From Oscillospiraceae bacterium (GTDB taxonomy: Bacteria; Bacillota; Clostridia; Oscillospirales; Oscillospiraceae): 43,600 bases of DNA. Positions within the stretch are counted from its first letter, which is position 1, and each line of letters opens with the position of its first letter. The stretch lies in assembly GCA_015068155.1 (NCBI GenBank), contig SVLC01000012.1, positions 1-43,600 of the forward strand, in the 5' to 3' direction. The notes under the pieces are model-generated. The model was not told the DNA's origin, did no database searches, and saw nothing but the letters and a program-made list of their open reading frames with translations. The translations under genes and the position numbers were made by a program. This document shows positions 25,495 through 33,269 of this stretch, piece by piece.

Positions 25495-25524
25495 AAAAAA
25501 CTCCACGGCATCGTGGAGTTTTTT
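25495..25524 (-). terminator. Terminator of the small membrane protein gene
   Basis: AAAAAACTCCACG and CGTGGAGTTTTTT pair around a GCAT tetraloop. It lies 16 bases after the stop at 25541 and directly before the tRNA promoter. Confidence 0.88.
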
Positions 25525-25540
25525 CATGTACCACGCAGAA

Positions 25541-25762
25541 TTACTCAGCGGGAACCAGATCTTCGTCCTTCAGGCACAGCATCAGGATGCCGCCAACCAC
25601 ATTGCAGAAGATCAGAGTCAGAATCGCAGTAGCGGTCAGCTCGGACTTGGTGGTAGCAGTCTTCAGCTTCTTCAGGGCGATGGCGCCGAAGATCAGAGGC
25701 AGAATGGTCCAGCAACCAGCGATCATGCCGATGATGATAAATACCTTAGCAACAGTCTTCAT
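25541..25762 (-). CDS. Small two-helix membrane protein
   Basis: A 73-residue protein with two hydrophobic helices, around KVFIIIGMIAGCWTILPLIF and ATAILTLIFCNVVGGILMLC, separated by a short basic loop (LKKLKTATTKS). The C-terminus is acidic. It resembles the many small DUF4190-like or TM2-like membrane proteins in general form only. AAGGAGA sits 6 bases before the ATG; the longer reading with MET at the front lacks a site. A strong promoter (25802-25830) and its own terminator make it a single-gene unit. Confidence 0.75.
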   Translation of the reverse strand: MKTVAKVFIIIGMIAGCWTILPLIFGAIALKKLKTATTKSELTATAILTLIFCNVVGGILMLCLKDEDLVPAE

Positions 25763-25801
25763 AGCAAATCTCCTTCTCTTTTTTTGTGTTTCCACATGGT
25801 T

Positions 25802-25830
25802 AGTATAGCACGCAGAAATTCAGATGTCAA
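25802..25830 (-). promoter_or_regulatory. Sigma-A promoter for the small membrane protein
   Basis: TTGACA (25825-25830), 17 bases, TATACT (25802-25807) on the minus strand, about 40 bases before the start. Confidence 0.8.
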
Positions 25831-25853
25831 TTTGTTTCCTTTTGAAAATTCCG

Positions 25854-27020
25854 TTATTTCTGGAATCTGCCTGCCTTTTTTGCGGCTAACCAGTCCCACG
25901 CCAGGCACAGGCCCATGGCCGCAAGGGCATACAGCGCCATATATCCAACATAGGACCACCGAATCAGTCCATTTACATAATGGGTCGGCGGCAGCAGCAT
26001 TTGGATAGGGCGCAGCTCCTTGATGTTTACAAAAATGGGGCAGATCGCCAGCATCCCCACCACCAACAACGGTGTTACCATGGCCATTCCCCGGATACCG
26101 CCGGAGAGCCGGCGCACCAGCATCGCAAAGCCGCAGACACACAGGCCGTAGGCAACGGCCACCGCCAGTTCCTTAAGCAGGCCTTCGGTTTGGCCCGACA
26201 GCGCCAGGGAGATCAGTGTCACCGCGCCCACATTCACCGCCGTGATCATCTGACATCCCAATTCCACAGCCCAGAGCCATCGCTGGCTCACCCAAGCGAA
26301 GGTGCCCTGCCGCTGATCCCGCAGATAATACATCGCCGTTGCCAGGCCTGCCAGAAGCATCACCACCGCCAGCATACCCCGCACCGGGGTCAGCAGATAA
26401 TGTTCCTCGGTTTGCGTTTCCTGCAATACATTTCCTTCAACATCGGAAAAGGCAAACAGCCCTTCCTCCAATTCTACATTTTCATAATAGGTCAGCAGTT
26501 GTTCATCGGATACCGCCGCCAATTCCGGCACATTTTCCCGGATGTAGCGCAGGTATACCGCTTCTGAGCAATAAGAGAACATCACGCCGCTGAGGATCTC
26601 CCGGGCCAGCTTTAGCAGCACACGGTCCTTAGGCTCAATGATGGTAACGAAGGCATTTTTCCGGCTGCGGTCAGCAGCGAAGGTGTAGATCTTCCCTTCC
26701 AGGTCTTCCATAAAGATCCAGGCCACATCTGCCCGGTCATCGGCCACCAGCTTACGGGCCTGCTCCGGGCTGCTGCATACCTCATAGCGGACCACATTGC
26801 TCTGCTGCAATTCCGCCCAGATCTGCTGGGTCATGGGCTCTACAGGTGTCACTTCGGAAGCCAGCGCCACGGTGATCAGTCCGCTTTCCTCTTCGGCGGT
26901 GGTACCGTAGCCCAGCACCAGCGCCGGGATCAACAGCAACAGCAGCAGAAAAGACACTTTTTTATACAGCCTTTTCCATAAGAGCAGACCCCAGCGCGGT
27001 AAGCGTTTACAGATTTCCAT
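25854..27020 (-). CDS. ABC-2 type transporter permease, second subunit
   Basis: A 388-residue membrane protein. One N-terminal helix (KKVSFLLLLLLIPALVLGYG) is followed by a large extracytoplasmic loop of about 180 residues and then five to six helices. This is the ABC-2 permease plan also seen in NatB- and YhgE-like exporters. It lies 6 bases after the first permease gene and completes a lipoprotein, ATPase, permease, permease operon. Only a 90-base gap, already holding the next promoter, follows. Substrate unknown. Confidence 0.82.
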   Translation of the reverse strand: MEICKRLPRWGLLLWKRLYKKVSFLLLLLLIPALVLGYGTTAEEESGLITVALASEVTPVEPMTQQIWAELQQSNVVRYEVCSSPEQARKLVADDRADVAWIFMEDLEGKIYTFAADRSRKNAFVTIIEPKDRVLLKLAREILSGVMFSYCSEAVYLRYIRENVPELAAVSDEQLLTYYENVELEEGLFAFSDVEGNVLQETQTEEHYLLTPVRGMLAVVMLLAGLATAMYYLRDQRQGTFAWVSQRWLWAVELGCQMITAVNVGAVTLISLALSGQTEGLLKELAVAVAYGLCVCGFAMLVRRLSGGIRGMAMVTPLLVVGMLAICPIFVNIKELRPIQMLLPPTHYVNGLIRWSYVGYMALYALAAMGLCLAWDWLAAKKAGRFQK

Positions 27021-27026
27021 CTTCTC

Positions 27027-28226
27027 TCACCCCCGCACCTTTCCGGCCTTATAGCCCCGCACCAATACCGATAGCAGCAAAAATACGCCTGTATAGGCCA
27101 GCAGCTTCCAAAAGCCCGTCTGTCCGGCGCCTAAAAAGCCGCTGATCATATAAGCTCTGGCGATGCCGCTGGGCAGAACCGCAGACAGCGCCTGAACGGA
27201 ATCCGGGAAGATTCGGATGGGATACAGGCATCCACCGACATAGCACAGCGCCAGTGTAATGAAAAAGCCGCCCAAGATGCCGCTGATCAACTGGTCCGCC
27301 AGGCTGTACATAAGATAGGCCAAAGCCGCGAACATCCATAACCCCGGCAGCATGATTCCAAATACTGTCCAGCCGCTGACAGACACCATGCCGCTGTCTG
27401 ACAGGATCATCGCCACCACCGCCGACAGTGCGGTTAGGCCCAGGCCATAACCGGCCCATTCCGTCAGCACCTGTCCCGGGATTCCGATACGCTGGGAGCG
27501 CAACAGCCGGGGCATCGCCTGGTCGGCGCGCACATAAAGGGGCGCAAACACCAGACAGGAAAGCATCAAAAGCATGGTGCTCAACGCGCCGGGCATGTAT
27601 TGCGCCAAGCTGATATGATGCATCTGATCCGTTTCCGCCACCTGATAGATTCGGGATCGGTCAAACAGAAAATCCACATATTCCAGGGCGATGCCATTGA
27701 CATGCTGATCCCAACTGCCGGCAAGGCCGTTATCCGTCAGGGCGTCGCCCATACCGTAGGAGCCGCTTTCGCAGGCTACCAGGATCCGGTCCACCACCGC
27801 CGTCACTTCTTCCTTGATGATCACCGCCAAGTCTGCCGTTCCGGCGGTACTGACGAAGCGCAGCTTCTGAATATTTCCATAGAGGGCATCCTCCACGAAC
27901 CCCTCCGGGAACACCACATAAGCGGTGATCCGGCCGCTTTTCAGCGCTTCAATGGCCTGGGGTTCTTCCATGGTCACCAGTTTTAACGACATGGCGCTGG
28001 AGTCAAACTGCATAGCCGCCAGGCCCCATTGCAAATATTTATCCCCGGCGGTACCCACCACCGCCACCTGGAGTTTGATGTTTTCGGCGGCGTTTTCGGC
28101 GTTTTCGGCGGTGACCAGCGCTCCATAGACTGCCCGCATGCAGCCAAACAGCACCAACACCACGCAAAGACCGTAGGGCAAGTACCGGGCCACCCGCTTA
28201 AGCTGTAAAACAAAATACTTTCCCAT
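27027..28226 (-). CDS. ABC-2 type transporter permease, first subunit
   Basis: A 399-residue membrane protein with the same plan as its neighbour: an N-terminal helix (RYLPYGLCVVLVLFGCMRAV), a large outer loop of about 170 residues and several C-terminal helices. The start MGKYFVLQL lies one base after the ATPase stop, so translation is coupled; the longer upstream reading overlaps the ATPase and is rejected. Two different permease genes suggest a heterodimeric exporter served by one ATPase type. Confidence 0.82.
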   Translation of the reverse strand: MGKYFVLQLKRVARYLPYGLCVVLVLFGCMRAVYGALVTAENAENAAENIKLQVAVVGTAGDKYLQWGLAAMQFDSSAMSLKLVTMEEPQAIEALKSGRITAYVVFPEGFVEDALYGNIQKLRFVSTAGTADLAVIIKEEVTAVVDRILVACESGSYGMGDALTDNGLAGSWDQHVNGIALEYVDFLFDRSRIYQVAETDQMHHISLAQYMPGALSTMLLMLSCLVFAPLYVRADQAMPRLLRSQRIGIPGQVLTEWAGYGLGLTALSAVVAMILSDSGMVSVSGWTVFGIMLPGLWMFAALAYLMYSLADQLISGILGGFFITLALCYVGGCLYPIRIFPDSVQALSAVLPSGIARAYMISGFLGAGQTGFWKLLAYTGVFLLLSVLVRGYKAGKVRG

Positions 28227-28227
28227 A

Positions 28228-28896
28228 TTACAGTTGCTCCACAAGCGCGGCCACATTCCCCTCATAAACAAAGGGCACCAGCACGCCGTCTTTGATGATG
28301 TACCACCGGTCGCACAGTTCCAGCTCCAGCACATCATGGGTGGTCAGCAGCAAAATACCTCCGTCAGCTTTATACTGCCGCAGCCATTGGGCAATGCTCT
28401 GCTTGCAGGCCAGATCCAACGCCGCAGTGGGTTCATCCAGCAGCAGCACAGGCGGCTGTTTTGCCATGGCGCAGCCAATGGAAAGCCGCTTTTTCATGCC
28501 GCCGGACATTTTCGATACCGGCACTTTCAGAAACTCCCCGATGCCCAGCAGCTTCAGCACGCCGTTATCCAACTGGGCAACCATGGTGGCTTTGTCGTAC
28601 CACAGCAGCAGATTGTCTTTGGCGCTGAGTTCTTCGATCAGGGGCGTTCCCTGGGGCACATAGCCCACCTGCGCGGCTCTCGCTTTACTGCTGCGCAGCA
28701 GATCCACCCCGTCCAGCAGGAAGCTGCCGCCATCCGCCTTTTGTACGCCGGCCAGGATGGACAGCAATGTGGATTTTCCGCAGCCATTCGCGCCTAAAAT
28801 GCCGATGCAGGTGCCGGGCTCCGCTGTGAAAGAAATATCCCGCAGCACCTGATGCTTTCCATAGCGCTTTTCAATTTGTTTGATCTCCAGCAGCAT
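28228..28896 (-). CDS. ABC transporter ATP-binding protein
   Basis: A 222-residue ATPase with Walker A GANGCGKST (residues about 34-42), Q-loop VGYVPQGTPL, signature MSGGMKKRL, Walker B VLLLDEPTAALD and the switch His in TTHD. It energises the two ABC-2 permeases encoded immediately downstream. GGAGC precedes the ATG. The lipoprotein gene lies upstream with a stem-loop between. Confidence 0.92.
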   Translation of the reverse strand: MLLEIKQIEKRYGKHQVLRDISFTAEPGTCIGILGANGCGKSTLLSILAGVQKADGGSFLLDGVDLLRSSKARAAQVGYVPQGTPLIEELSAKDNLLLWYDKATMVAQLDNGVLKLLGIGEFLKVPVSKMSGGMKKRLSIGCAMAKQPPVLLLDEPTAALDLACKQSIAQWLRQYKADGGILLLTTHDVLELELCDRWYIIKDGVLVPFVYEGNVAALVEQL

Positions 28897-28916
28897 AGTA
28901 AGCTCCTTTTAATAAC

Positions 28917-28942
28917 ATTTGGCGCTGTTTCCAGCGCCAAAT
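28917..28942 (-). other. Intercistronic stem-loop
   Basis: ATTTGGCGCTG and CAGCGCCAAAT form a perfect 11-base stem with a 4-base loop between the lipoprotein and ATPase genes. The minus strand has no proper U tract after it, so it is more likely a partial attenuator or an mRNA-stability element that sets different levels for the lipoprotein and the transporter. Confidence 0.6.
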
Positions 28943-28951
28943 GTCCGTATT

Positions 28952-30736
28952 TTAATCCTCGTACACCGGGTAGTCGTACTCCGGGTACGGCTCCTCTTCC
29001 CCGCCGAATCCGCTTTCCAGAAGCTGCTGCAGCATCTGAAGCAGTTCTGCAGGAACACCGGCATCTTCCAGGTTCTCCATGACGTTGTCGGTATTCATGT
29101 TCTGCAGCCAGGCAGCCATTTCCCCCTGGCCCTCGACATTTACATAATCCTGTGGCACCTTGATCTCGGAAGCATCCAGGACCGTCATATGCATCAGCAC
29201 AGACAGCAGGAAGGTCTCGCCGGAATACAGCCTCCACTGCATACCGATTGTTTCTTCGTCGATCTGCAGCTGCAGCTCGATGATCGTGTTTTCATTGAGG
29301 AAGAAATTCTGCGGAATCCGATCCTTCAGGCCCTCGCCCAGGCGCAGGCGCAGGGTGCCTTCCAGGGTATCGCTGCTGAAGGCATTCGCAGTGAAATCCT
29401 TCACTTCCACCATCAGATATGTCACACCGTCAACGATCAGGTTGTAGTTGCCGCTGGTCTTCTTGCCCTTGATGGTGCCGGTGCCGGACAGTTCGAAGGA
29501 ATCGGCAATGTTCAAGTAGAAAGCAGTGTTATCATCATTTTCCAGGCTGAACAGGGTGATGCTGGTGGCCTTGGAATCCTCGGCAGCGGGCGCGGGGGTC
29601 ACAGCATTTTCAACGCCGCCGGAAACGCCGGGCTTGGCAACCTGGTCCATAGCGGTCAGGTACAGCTTCATGCCAACGGTCTTGCCGTCTGCGGTGTAGG
29701 CGCACAGACGCAGCAGCTCGGAATCCTCGGAATTTGCCTTGGTGTCCTGCAGATCCTCCAGTGCGCCATTGGTGTGGTTCAGCAGTTCATCGTACAGATC
29801 GAGATTTTCCTCATTGATCGCGTTGGACAGATTGCTGAATGCATCCAGCGCTTTTTCCAGGTCCTTATCTTCTCTTGCCTTGGTCAAAACCGCAATGGCC
29901 ATATCCAGTACATTGTGCTGGGTCAGAACGTAAGTAGTGGTGGTGACCTGCTGAGAAACACCGCCGTGGCTGAGGGTCTCGGTGGTCTCGGTGGGTTCGC
30001 CCAGGCAAGCCAGGGCCGCTTCCAGATAGCTGCTCAGCAGCTTGTTCATTTCCTGCTCGGTGGGCAGAGCCTGAACCAATTCCTTATGCTCCGCGGTGAT
30101 ATCCTTGAGCATATCGCCGATCATGGACATGCCGCCTACGGGAGAAACCGCAACGCCGGTAGAGCTGTCGGTGTCTTCCATTTGCTGGCCCATACCCATG
30201 TTGATGCCAATGCACTGATCATTCAGGCCGGGCAGCGAAATGTATGCCATGCTGCCAACCATATCCATGATCATTTCGGCAGATACCACGGTCTTTCCGT
30301 TGAGCAGAGTATCCATGTTCATCTGCGTCAGATCGCCGTTGGTAATGGTGGTGGAAGAAATGCCCACGCTCTGGAACCAGGACAGATCGCTGCTCAAACC
30401 GGCCTGCTGCAAAGACTGGCCCAACTGGGTCTTGATCTCATCACCAATGGTAATTGCAATATTGCTCTGCATGGCCATGTTGCTGGCGCCGTCAAGCTGG
30501 ATCTCACCGCCCAAAAGCTTCAGCAAAATACCGTAGACGGAGGAAACGCCGTCTACAGCATCCTGGGCCTCCAGTTTGCCGTCACCATCGCCAATGGTGA
30601 TACCGTTTCCCGTATTGTTTTGCTTGCCACCGTCGTCATCCTCGGAAGGCATACAACCGCACAGCAGCACGGAGAATACCAGCATCAGTGCTACCATGGA
30701 ACGCAGCATCCGCGCCCATGAATTTGTCTTTTTCAT
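28952..30736 (-). CDS. Large secreted lipoprotein linked to the ABC exporter
   Basis: A 594-residue protein. The N-terminus MKKTNSWARMLRSMVALMLV is followed by FSVLLCGC, a lipobox-like end with the modified Cys near residue 28. An acidic, Asn/Gly-rich linker (PSEDDDGGKQNNTGNG) then leads to a long extracellular body with many predicted beta strands, and the C-terminus is acidic and Tyr/Pro-rich (EPYPEYDYPVYED). It is the first gene of the operon with the ATPase and two permeases. It may be a substrate-facing or assembly partner of the exporter. I do not recognise a named domain. Confidence 0.8.
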   Translation of the reverse strand: MKKTNSWARMLRSMVALMLVFSVLLCGCMPSEDDDGGKQNNTGNGITIGDGDGKLEAQDAVDGVSSVYGILLKLLGGEIQLDGASNMAMQSNIAITIGDEIKTQLGQSLQQAGLSSDLSWFQSVGISSTTITNGDLTQMNMDTLLNGKTVVSAEMIMDMVGSMAYISLPGLNDQCIGINMGMGQQMEDTDSSTGVAVSPVGGMSMIGDMLKDITAEHKELVQALPTEQEMNKLLSSYLEAALACLGEPTETTETLSHGGVSQQVTTTTYVLTQHNVLDMAIAVLTKAREDKDLEKALDAFSNLSNAINEENLDLYDELLNHTNGALEDLQDTKANSEDSELLRLCAYTADGKTVGMKLYLTAMDQVAKPGVSGGVENAVTPAPAAEDSKATSITLFSLENDDNTAFYLNIADSFELSGTGTIKGKKTSGNYNLIVDGVTYLMVEVKDFTANAFSSDTLEGTLRLRLGEGLKDRIPQNFFLNENTIIELQLQIDEETIGMQWRLYSGETFLLSVLMHMTVLDASEIKVPQDYVNVEGQGEMAAWLQNMNTDNVMENLEDAGVPAELLQMLQQLLESGFGGEEEPYPEYDYPVYED

Positions 30737-30863
30737 ATTTCACACTTCCTCTTCATAAATCTTGCCAATAAGAATATATCGACATCGTATGTACTACCAC
30801 AACAGGTAGGATAATGCAACTGATTTTTCATTTTTTCAACATAGAGGATTCTAATATTTCCTC

Positions 30864-30892
30864 TTGACAAACCATGTGCCGTATGCTAGAAT
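30864..30892 (+). promoter_or_regulatory. Promoter for tRNA-Ser(GCU)
   Basis: TTGACA (30864-30869), 17 bases, TAGAAT (30887-30892) on the plus strand, 33 bases before the tRNA. The rest of the 189-base gap to the lipoprotein start is AT-rich with no clear minus-strand promoter. Confidence 0.8.
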
Positions 30893-30925
30893 ACCATGGT
30901 CAACAAGTGAATACGCTTTTGATTC

Positions 30926-31017
30926 GGAGTGATACCCAAGAGGCCGAAGGGGCTCCCCTGCTAAGGGAGTAGGCGTCTAAAAAGCGCGCGAGGGTTCAAA
31001 TCCCTCTCACTCCGCCA
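30926..31017 (+). tRNA. tRNA-Ser (anticodon GCU), likely integration site
   Basis: A 92-base gene with acceptor stem GGAGTGA/TCACTCC, encoded GCCA end, anticodon loop CTGCTAA, a long variable arm (TAGGCGTCTAAAAAGCGCGCG) and T-loop GGTTCAAATCC. An integrase gene pointing toward its 3' end begins about 200 bases downstream, so the 3' half is the probable attachment site of the mobile element. Confidence 0.95.
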
Positions 31018-31022
31018 CAAAT

Positions 31023-31063
31023 CCCGGTTTTATGCCATTTCTACGGCTGAAACCGGGTTTTTT
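31023..31063 (+). terminator. Terminator after tRNA-Ser(GCU)
   Basis: CCCGGTTT (31023-31030) pairs with AAACCGGG (31050-31057) across a 19-base loop and is followed by six T residues. Confidence 0.75.
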
Positions 31064-31148
31064 CATTCTATTTTGTTCCGTTTTCTCTGTGTTTGCGCCT
31101 CTGCTCGCTATCTGAAAAGTGGAGCATAAATATATTAAACTTTTGGGT

Positions 31149-31170
31149 TATTGCGTAGGCTATTGCGTAG
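31149..31170. repeat. Direct repeat TATTGCGTAG, candidate integrase arm sites
   Basis: Two copies of TATTGCGTAG, spaced 12 bases start to start, lie between the tRNA and the integrase gene. That is where arm-type integrase or excisionase sites of tRNA-targeting elements are usually found. This role is inferred from position only. Confidence 0.4.
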
Positions 31171-31180
31171 ACAAAGAAAT

Positions 31181-31214
31181 CCCCGCCGGAAGCAGTTTTT
31201 TTCGTCCGGCGGGG
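31181..31214 (-). terminator. Terminator of the integrase gene
   Basis: CCCCGCCGGA pairs with TCCGGCGGGG (10 bases, 14-base loop). On the minus strand it is followed by ATTTCTTTG. It lies 8 bases after the integrase stop. Confidence 0.75.
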
Positions 31215-31221
31215 GTAGTAT

Positions 31222-32340
31222 TTATTTATTCCCTTCCTTCCGCTCAGCCAGTCTGTTAACAGCTGCCAGCATCGGATCGAGGTCAATGTGGATATATTGC
31301 TGCGTTGTGGAAAACTTCGCGTGCCGCATAATCTTCTGAATCACGCTGGGCGGCACATTCTCCAGCGCCAGCGACGTAGCCGCAGTATGGCGGCAGGAAT
31401 ACGGCGGCAGCCGTTTGCACCCGGCCCGCTCCAGCGTTTCATAATACCTGGTGTAGAAATTGTCCTTGTTAATGCTGATCAGCTTTTCGCCGGGCGTGTG
31501 ATTGCACAGATCATCCAGCACCGGGATAATGACATCAGCCAGCACAATGGGCGTTTCCTTGCGCTCCTTGGTCTTTTTGCCGGCTCCCCGTATTTGCTTA
31601 CCCTTCCAGTCAATTTGGCTCTTTAGGCCGCACATCAGCTCGCCGGGCATCATGCCCGTGTAGATCATCAGAAGAATAAAGCCCGTCCACCAGTTTCCGG
31701 TCAGGTAATCATTCCATAGCTTTGTGATATCCTCTGCCGGGAAAGCCTCCTGCGTTTTTGCGTTTAGATCCGGCAGCTCGATGTATTCCGCCAGGTTGAT
31801 TTTTACATATTGATCCGGCATTGCCAGCTGATAAAGCTTCGACAGCAGATCCTTAATGTCTCTTGCCGGATAAAAGGTCTTTGCATTCCGGTCTACCATA
31901 TCCTGCAGATCGGCAACCGTCAAAAGGTCAATTTGCACAAAGCAATCCTTCTCGATTTTGTTCCAAACGATCCGATATTTTTCCTTTCGGGAATCGGATA
32001 GCTTTTGATATTTCTTGCTGTTTTGGTACTGTATCCACAGATCCCGCAGCGTAGGCGTTGCCCTGTGCCTTTCATTCTTTAGGGTTGGCAGATAGTCGGC
32101 AGCTTCCCGCTTTGTCTTGAAGCCGCCCTTTGTCGCCCGGATAGGCACCGCTTTGCCGTTTTCTATGTTGTAGCCCAATACAACGGCAGCTTCCCATGTT
32201 TTGCCCCGCTTGTATACGGAGCCGGAACCGTTGGCCCTGCGGGTGGAGGTTTTCTTTTGTGCGACCTGTTTTTTGCCGCACAGATGGCAAAATACTGCAC
32301 CTTCGGACAGTTCTGCCTTGCATTTAACGCATTTCGGCAT
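31222..32340 (-). CDS. int: Tyrosine-family integrase with N-terminal zinc ribbon
   Basis: A 372-residue site-specific recombinase. It starts with a zinc ribbon (CVKC and CHLC, residues about 4-21) and a basic strip with GSGSVYKRGKTWEA, the AP2-like arm-binding domain. A SAM-like core-binding domain and the catalytic domain follow. Within the catalytic domain the second arginine box is YSCRHTAAT (Arg near 316), the following His is in MRHAKFSTTQQY, and the nucleophile is the Tyr in QQYIHID (near 349). The usual first Arg box (TG-x-R-x-GE) reads TGMMPGEL (near 228), with Met at the Arg position, and the usual His of HxxR is Tyr. AGGGGG precedes the start. Its gene faces the tRNA-Ser, fitting integration there. 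Confidence 0.9.
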   Translation of the reverse strand: MPKCVKCKAELSEGAVFCHLCGKKQVAQKKTSTRRANGSGSVYKRGKTWEAAVVLGYNIENGKAVPIRATKGGFKTKREAADYLPTLKNERHRATPTLRDLWIQYQNSKKYQKLSDSRKEKYRIVWNKIEKDCFVQIDLLTVADLQDMVDRNAKTFYPARDIKDLLSKLYQLAMPDQYVKINLAEYIELPDLNAKTQEAFPAEDITKLWNDYLTGNWWTGFILLMIYTGMMPGELMCGLKSQIDWKGKQIRGAGKKTKERKETPIVLADVIIPVLDDLCNHTPGEKLISINKDNFYTRYYETLERAGCKRLPPYSCRHTAATSLALENVPPSVIQKIMRHAKFSTTQQYIHIDLDPMLAAVNRLAERKEGNK

Positions 32341-32353
32341 ACTTTCCCCCTTG

Positions 32354-32464
32354 AAATTGCAGAGGAAGTGTGCTAGTATAAATGGGTAGACTTCCTCCGT
32401 GTGATAGTGGTTGGTTTTCTACGTAGCCGCCTCCGACTGGTCCTCGGAGGCGGCATTTTTATTT
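32354..32464 (+). promoter_or_regulatory. Leader with strong terminator upstream of the small HTH gene
   Basis: A -10-like TATAAA near 32376, with TGCTAG just before it, is followed at 32426-32454 by a perfect 11-base stem (GCCGCCTCCGA/TCGGAGGCGGC, 7-base loop) and the T-rich ATTTTTATTT. In addition GAGGAAGT near 32361 is complementary to ACTTCCTC near 32390. A short transcript of about 80 bases would end here, 65 bases before the HTH gene. This suggests either attenuation or a small RNA. Confidence 0.5.
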
Positions 32465-32530
32465 GTAAATATCTCCGCAGGATATTACCTGCTATTGTGG
32501 ACATCCTATGCACATCTGTGGAGGTGTCCA

Positions 32531-32719
32531 ATGGTACAAAACTATGTTCAAAAATACCGTCAAGCAGCCCGCCTTACGCTAAACCAGCTTGCCGATCTGT
32601 CCGGTGTTCCGGTCAGCACGATCAACGACATCGAGCACGGTGCCGAGCCTCGTGTCCTCACCGCAATATACCTGGCCAAGGCGCTGAAAACCCGAGTGGA
32701 GCTGCTTTGGCGGGTTTAA
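32531..32719 (+). CDS. Small XRE-family HTH regulator
   Basis: A 62-residue Cro/CI-type protein that is almost only the five-helix HTH: YRQAARLTLNQLADLSGVPV with STINDIEHGAEP, then LTAIYLAKALKTRVELLW. GGAGGT lies 5 bases before the ATG; a longer upstream reading is rejected because it crosses the leader hairpin. It diverges from the integrase gene, so it may control excision or integrase expression. Two tandem palindromes directly downstream (32727-32760) are candidate operators. Confidence 0.88.
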   Translation: MVQNYVQKYRQAARLTLNQLADLSGVPVSTINDIEHGAEPRVLTAIYLAKALKTRVELLWRV

Positions 32720-32726
32720 TTCCTCG

Positions 32727-32760
32727 TTTCCGGTAGACCGGATTTCCGGTTTACCGGAAA
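32727..32760. promoter_or_regulatory. Two tandem palindromic operator candidates
   Basis: TTTCCGGT-AG-ACCGGATT (32727-32744) and TTTCCGGT-TT-ACCGGAAA (32743-32760) overlap by 2 bases. Both have the same 8+2+8 layout, the second perfect. They lie between the small HTH gene and the following small genes. They are probably binding sites for an element-encoded regulator that acts on the downstream pair. Confidence 0.6.
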
Positions 32761-32837
32761 ATTTGTCCTCTTTCGCCGCCCTTAATACGTATATAGAGCA
32801 GATGGCAAAAGCCATAGTAAAAGCGAGGAGGCACTAT

Positions 32838-33023
32838 ATGAATCAAAAAGCAACAACAGGATACATAGCCGCAGTTTTGGGGACCGGAGACGGTGTTTTT
32901 ATTTACTGTCTTCTTTTCGTGACAGATAGGAGGGCATTTGCTGATTTGTGCATATTGCCCATTGATAAGCAAACATCTGTTCGATATAATAACCCCACCC
33001 AAGTGACAAAGGAGGACGAATAA
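32838..33023 (+). CDS. Small unknown protein, first of a pair
   Basis: A 61-residue protein (MNQKATTGYIAAVLGTGDG, then a hydrophobic VFIYCLLFV). GAGGAGG sits 6 bases before the ATG, which decides this start over an ATG 25 codons earlier. Its stop TAA is followed without gap by the ATG of the next gene. It lies downstream of the tandem palindromes and before the repressor gene on the other strand. I do not recognise it. Confidence 0.6.
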   Translation: MNQKATTGYIAAVLGTGDGVFIYCLLFVTDRRAFADLCILPIDKQTSVRYNNPTQVTKEDE

Positions 33024-33230
33024 ATGAAAAACGAAGGGAATGCTATGATGATCTCCAAGGAGGAGTGTGTCACTTCAGAAGACCGGGAATTGCTCTGCAG
33101 CCTGGCACATAAAATGGCGCAGGCAACTGGAGAAAAGCCCGGGCTGCTCCGGGATATCAATAAGCTGCTTTTGGAGTATGACGAGCGAAAACTTCGCTTT
33201 GTCTACTTCTTCGCAAACGGATTAAAATAA
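33024..33230 (+). CDS. Small helical protein, second of a pair
   Basis: A 68-residue protein that is mostly helical and charged: MMISKEECVTSEDRELLCSL, then LLRDINKLLLEYDERKLRFV, ending FANGLK. It starts directly after the stop of the previous gene with AAAGGAGG upstream. The C-terminal half has the look of small phage regulators that follow 'LLxxYxxxxLRxVYxFxxxL'; many elements of this type carry such proteins, but no function is known to me. A plus-strand terminator follows. Confidence 0.75.
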   Translation: MKNEGNAMMISKEECVTSEDRELLCSLAHKMAQATGEKPGLLRDINKLLLEYDERKLRFVYFFANGLK

Positions 33231-33236
33231 GGAATG

Positions 33237-33269
33237 AGGATCAGGCTCCGGCCTGGTCCTTATTTTTTT
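33237..33269 (+). terminator. Terminator of the small gene pair
   Basis: AGGATCAGGC and GCCTGGTCCT form a 10-base stem (one G-T pair) with a 4-base loop, followed by TATTTTTTT. It overlaps the 3' end of the convergent repressor gene. Confidence 0.85.

Noticed and set aside
28919..30721. 600-codon plus-strand frame opposite the lipoprotein
   Set aside because: The minus-strand reading has a signal peptide, lipobox-like end, ribosome binding site and operon context; the plus-strand frame has none.
31068..31286. 72-codon minus-strand frame downstream of the integrase
   Set aside because: It overlaps the integrase 3' end in another frame, spans the terminator and lacks a ribosome binding site.
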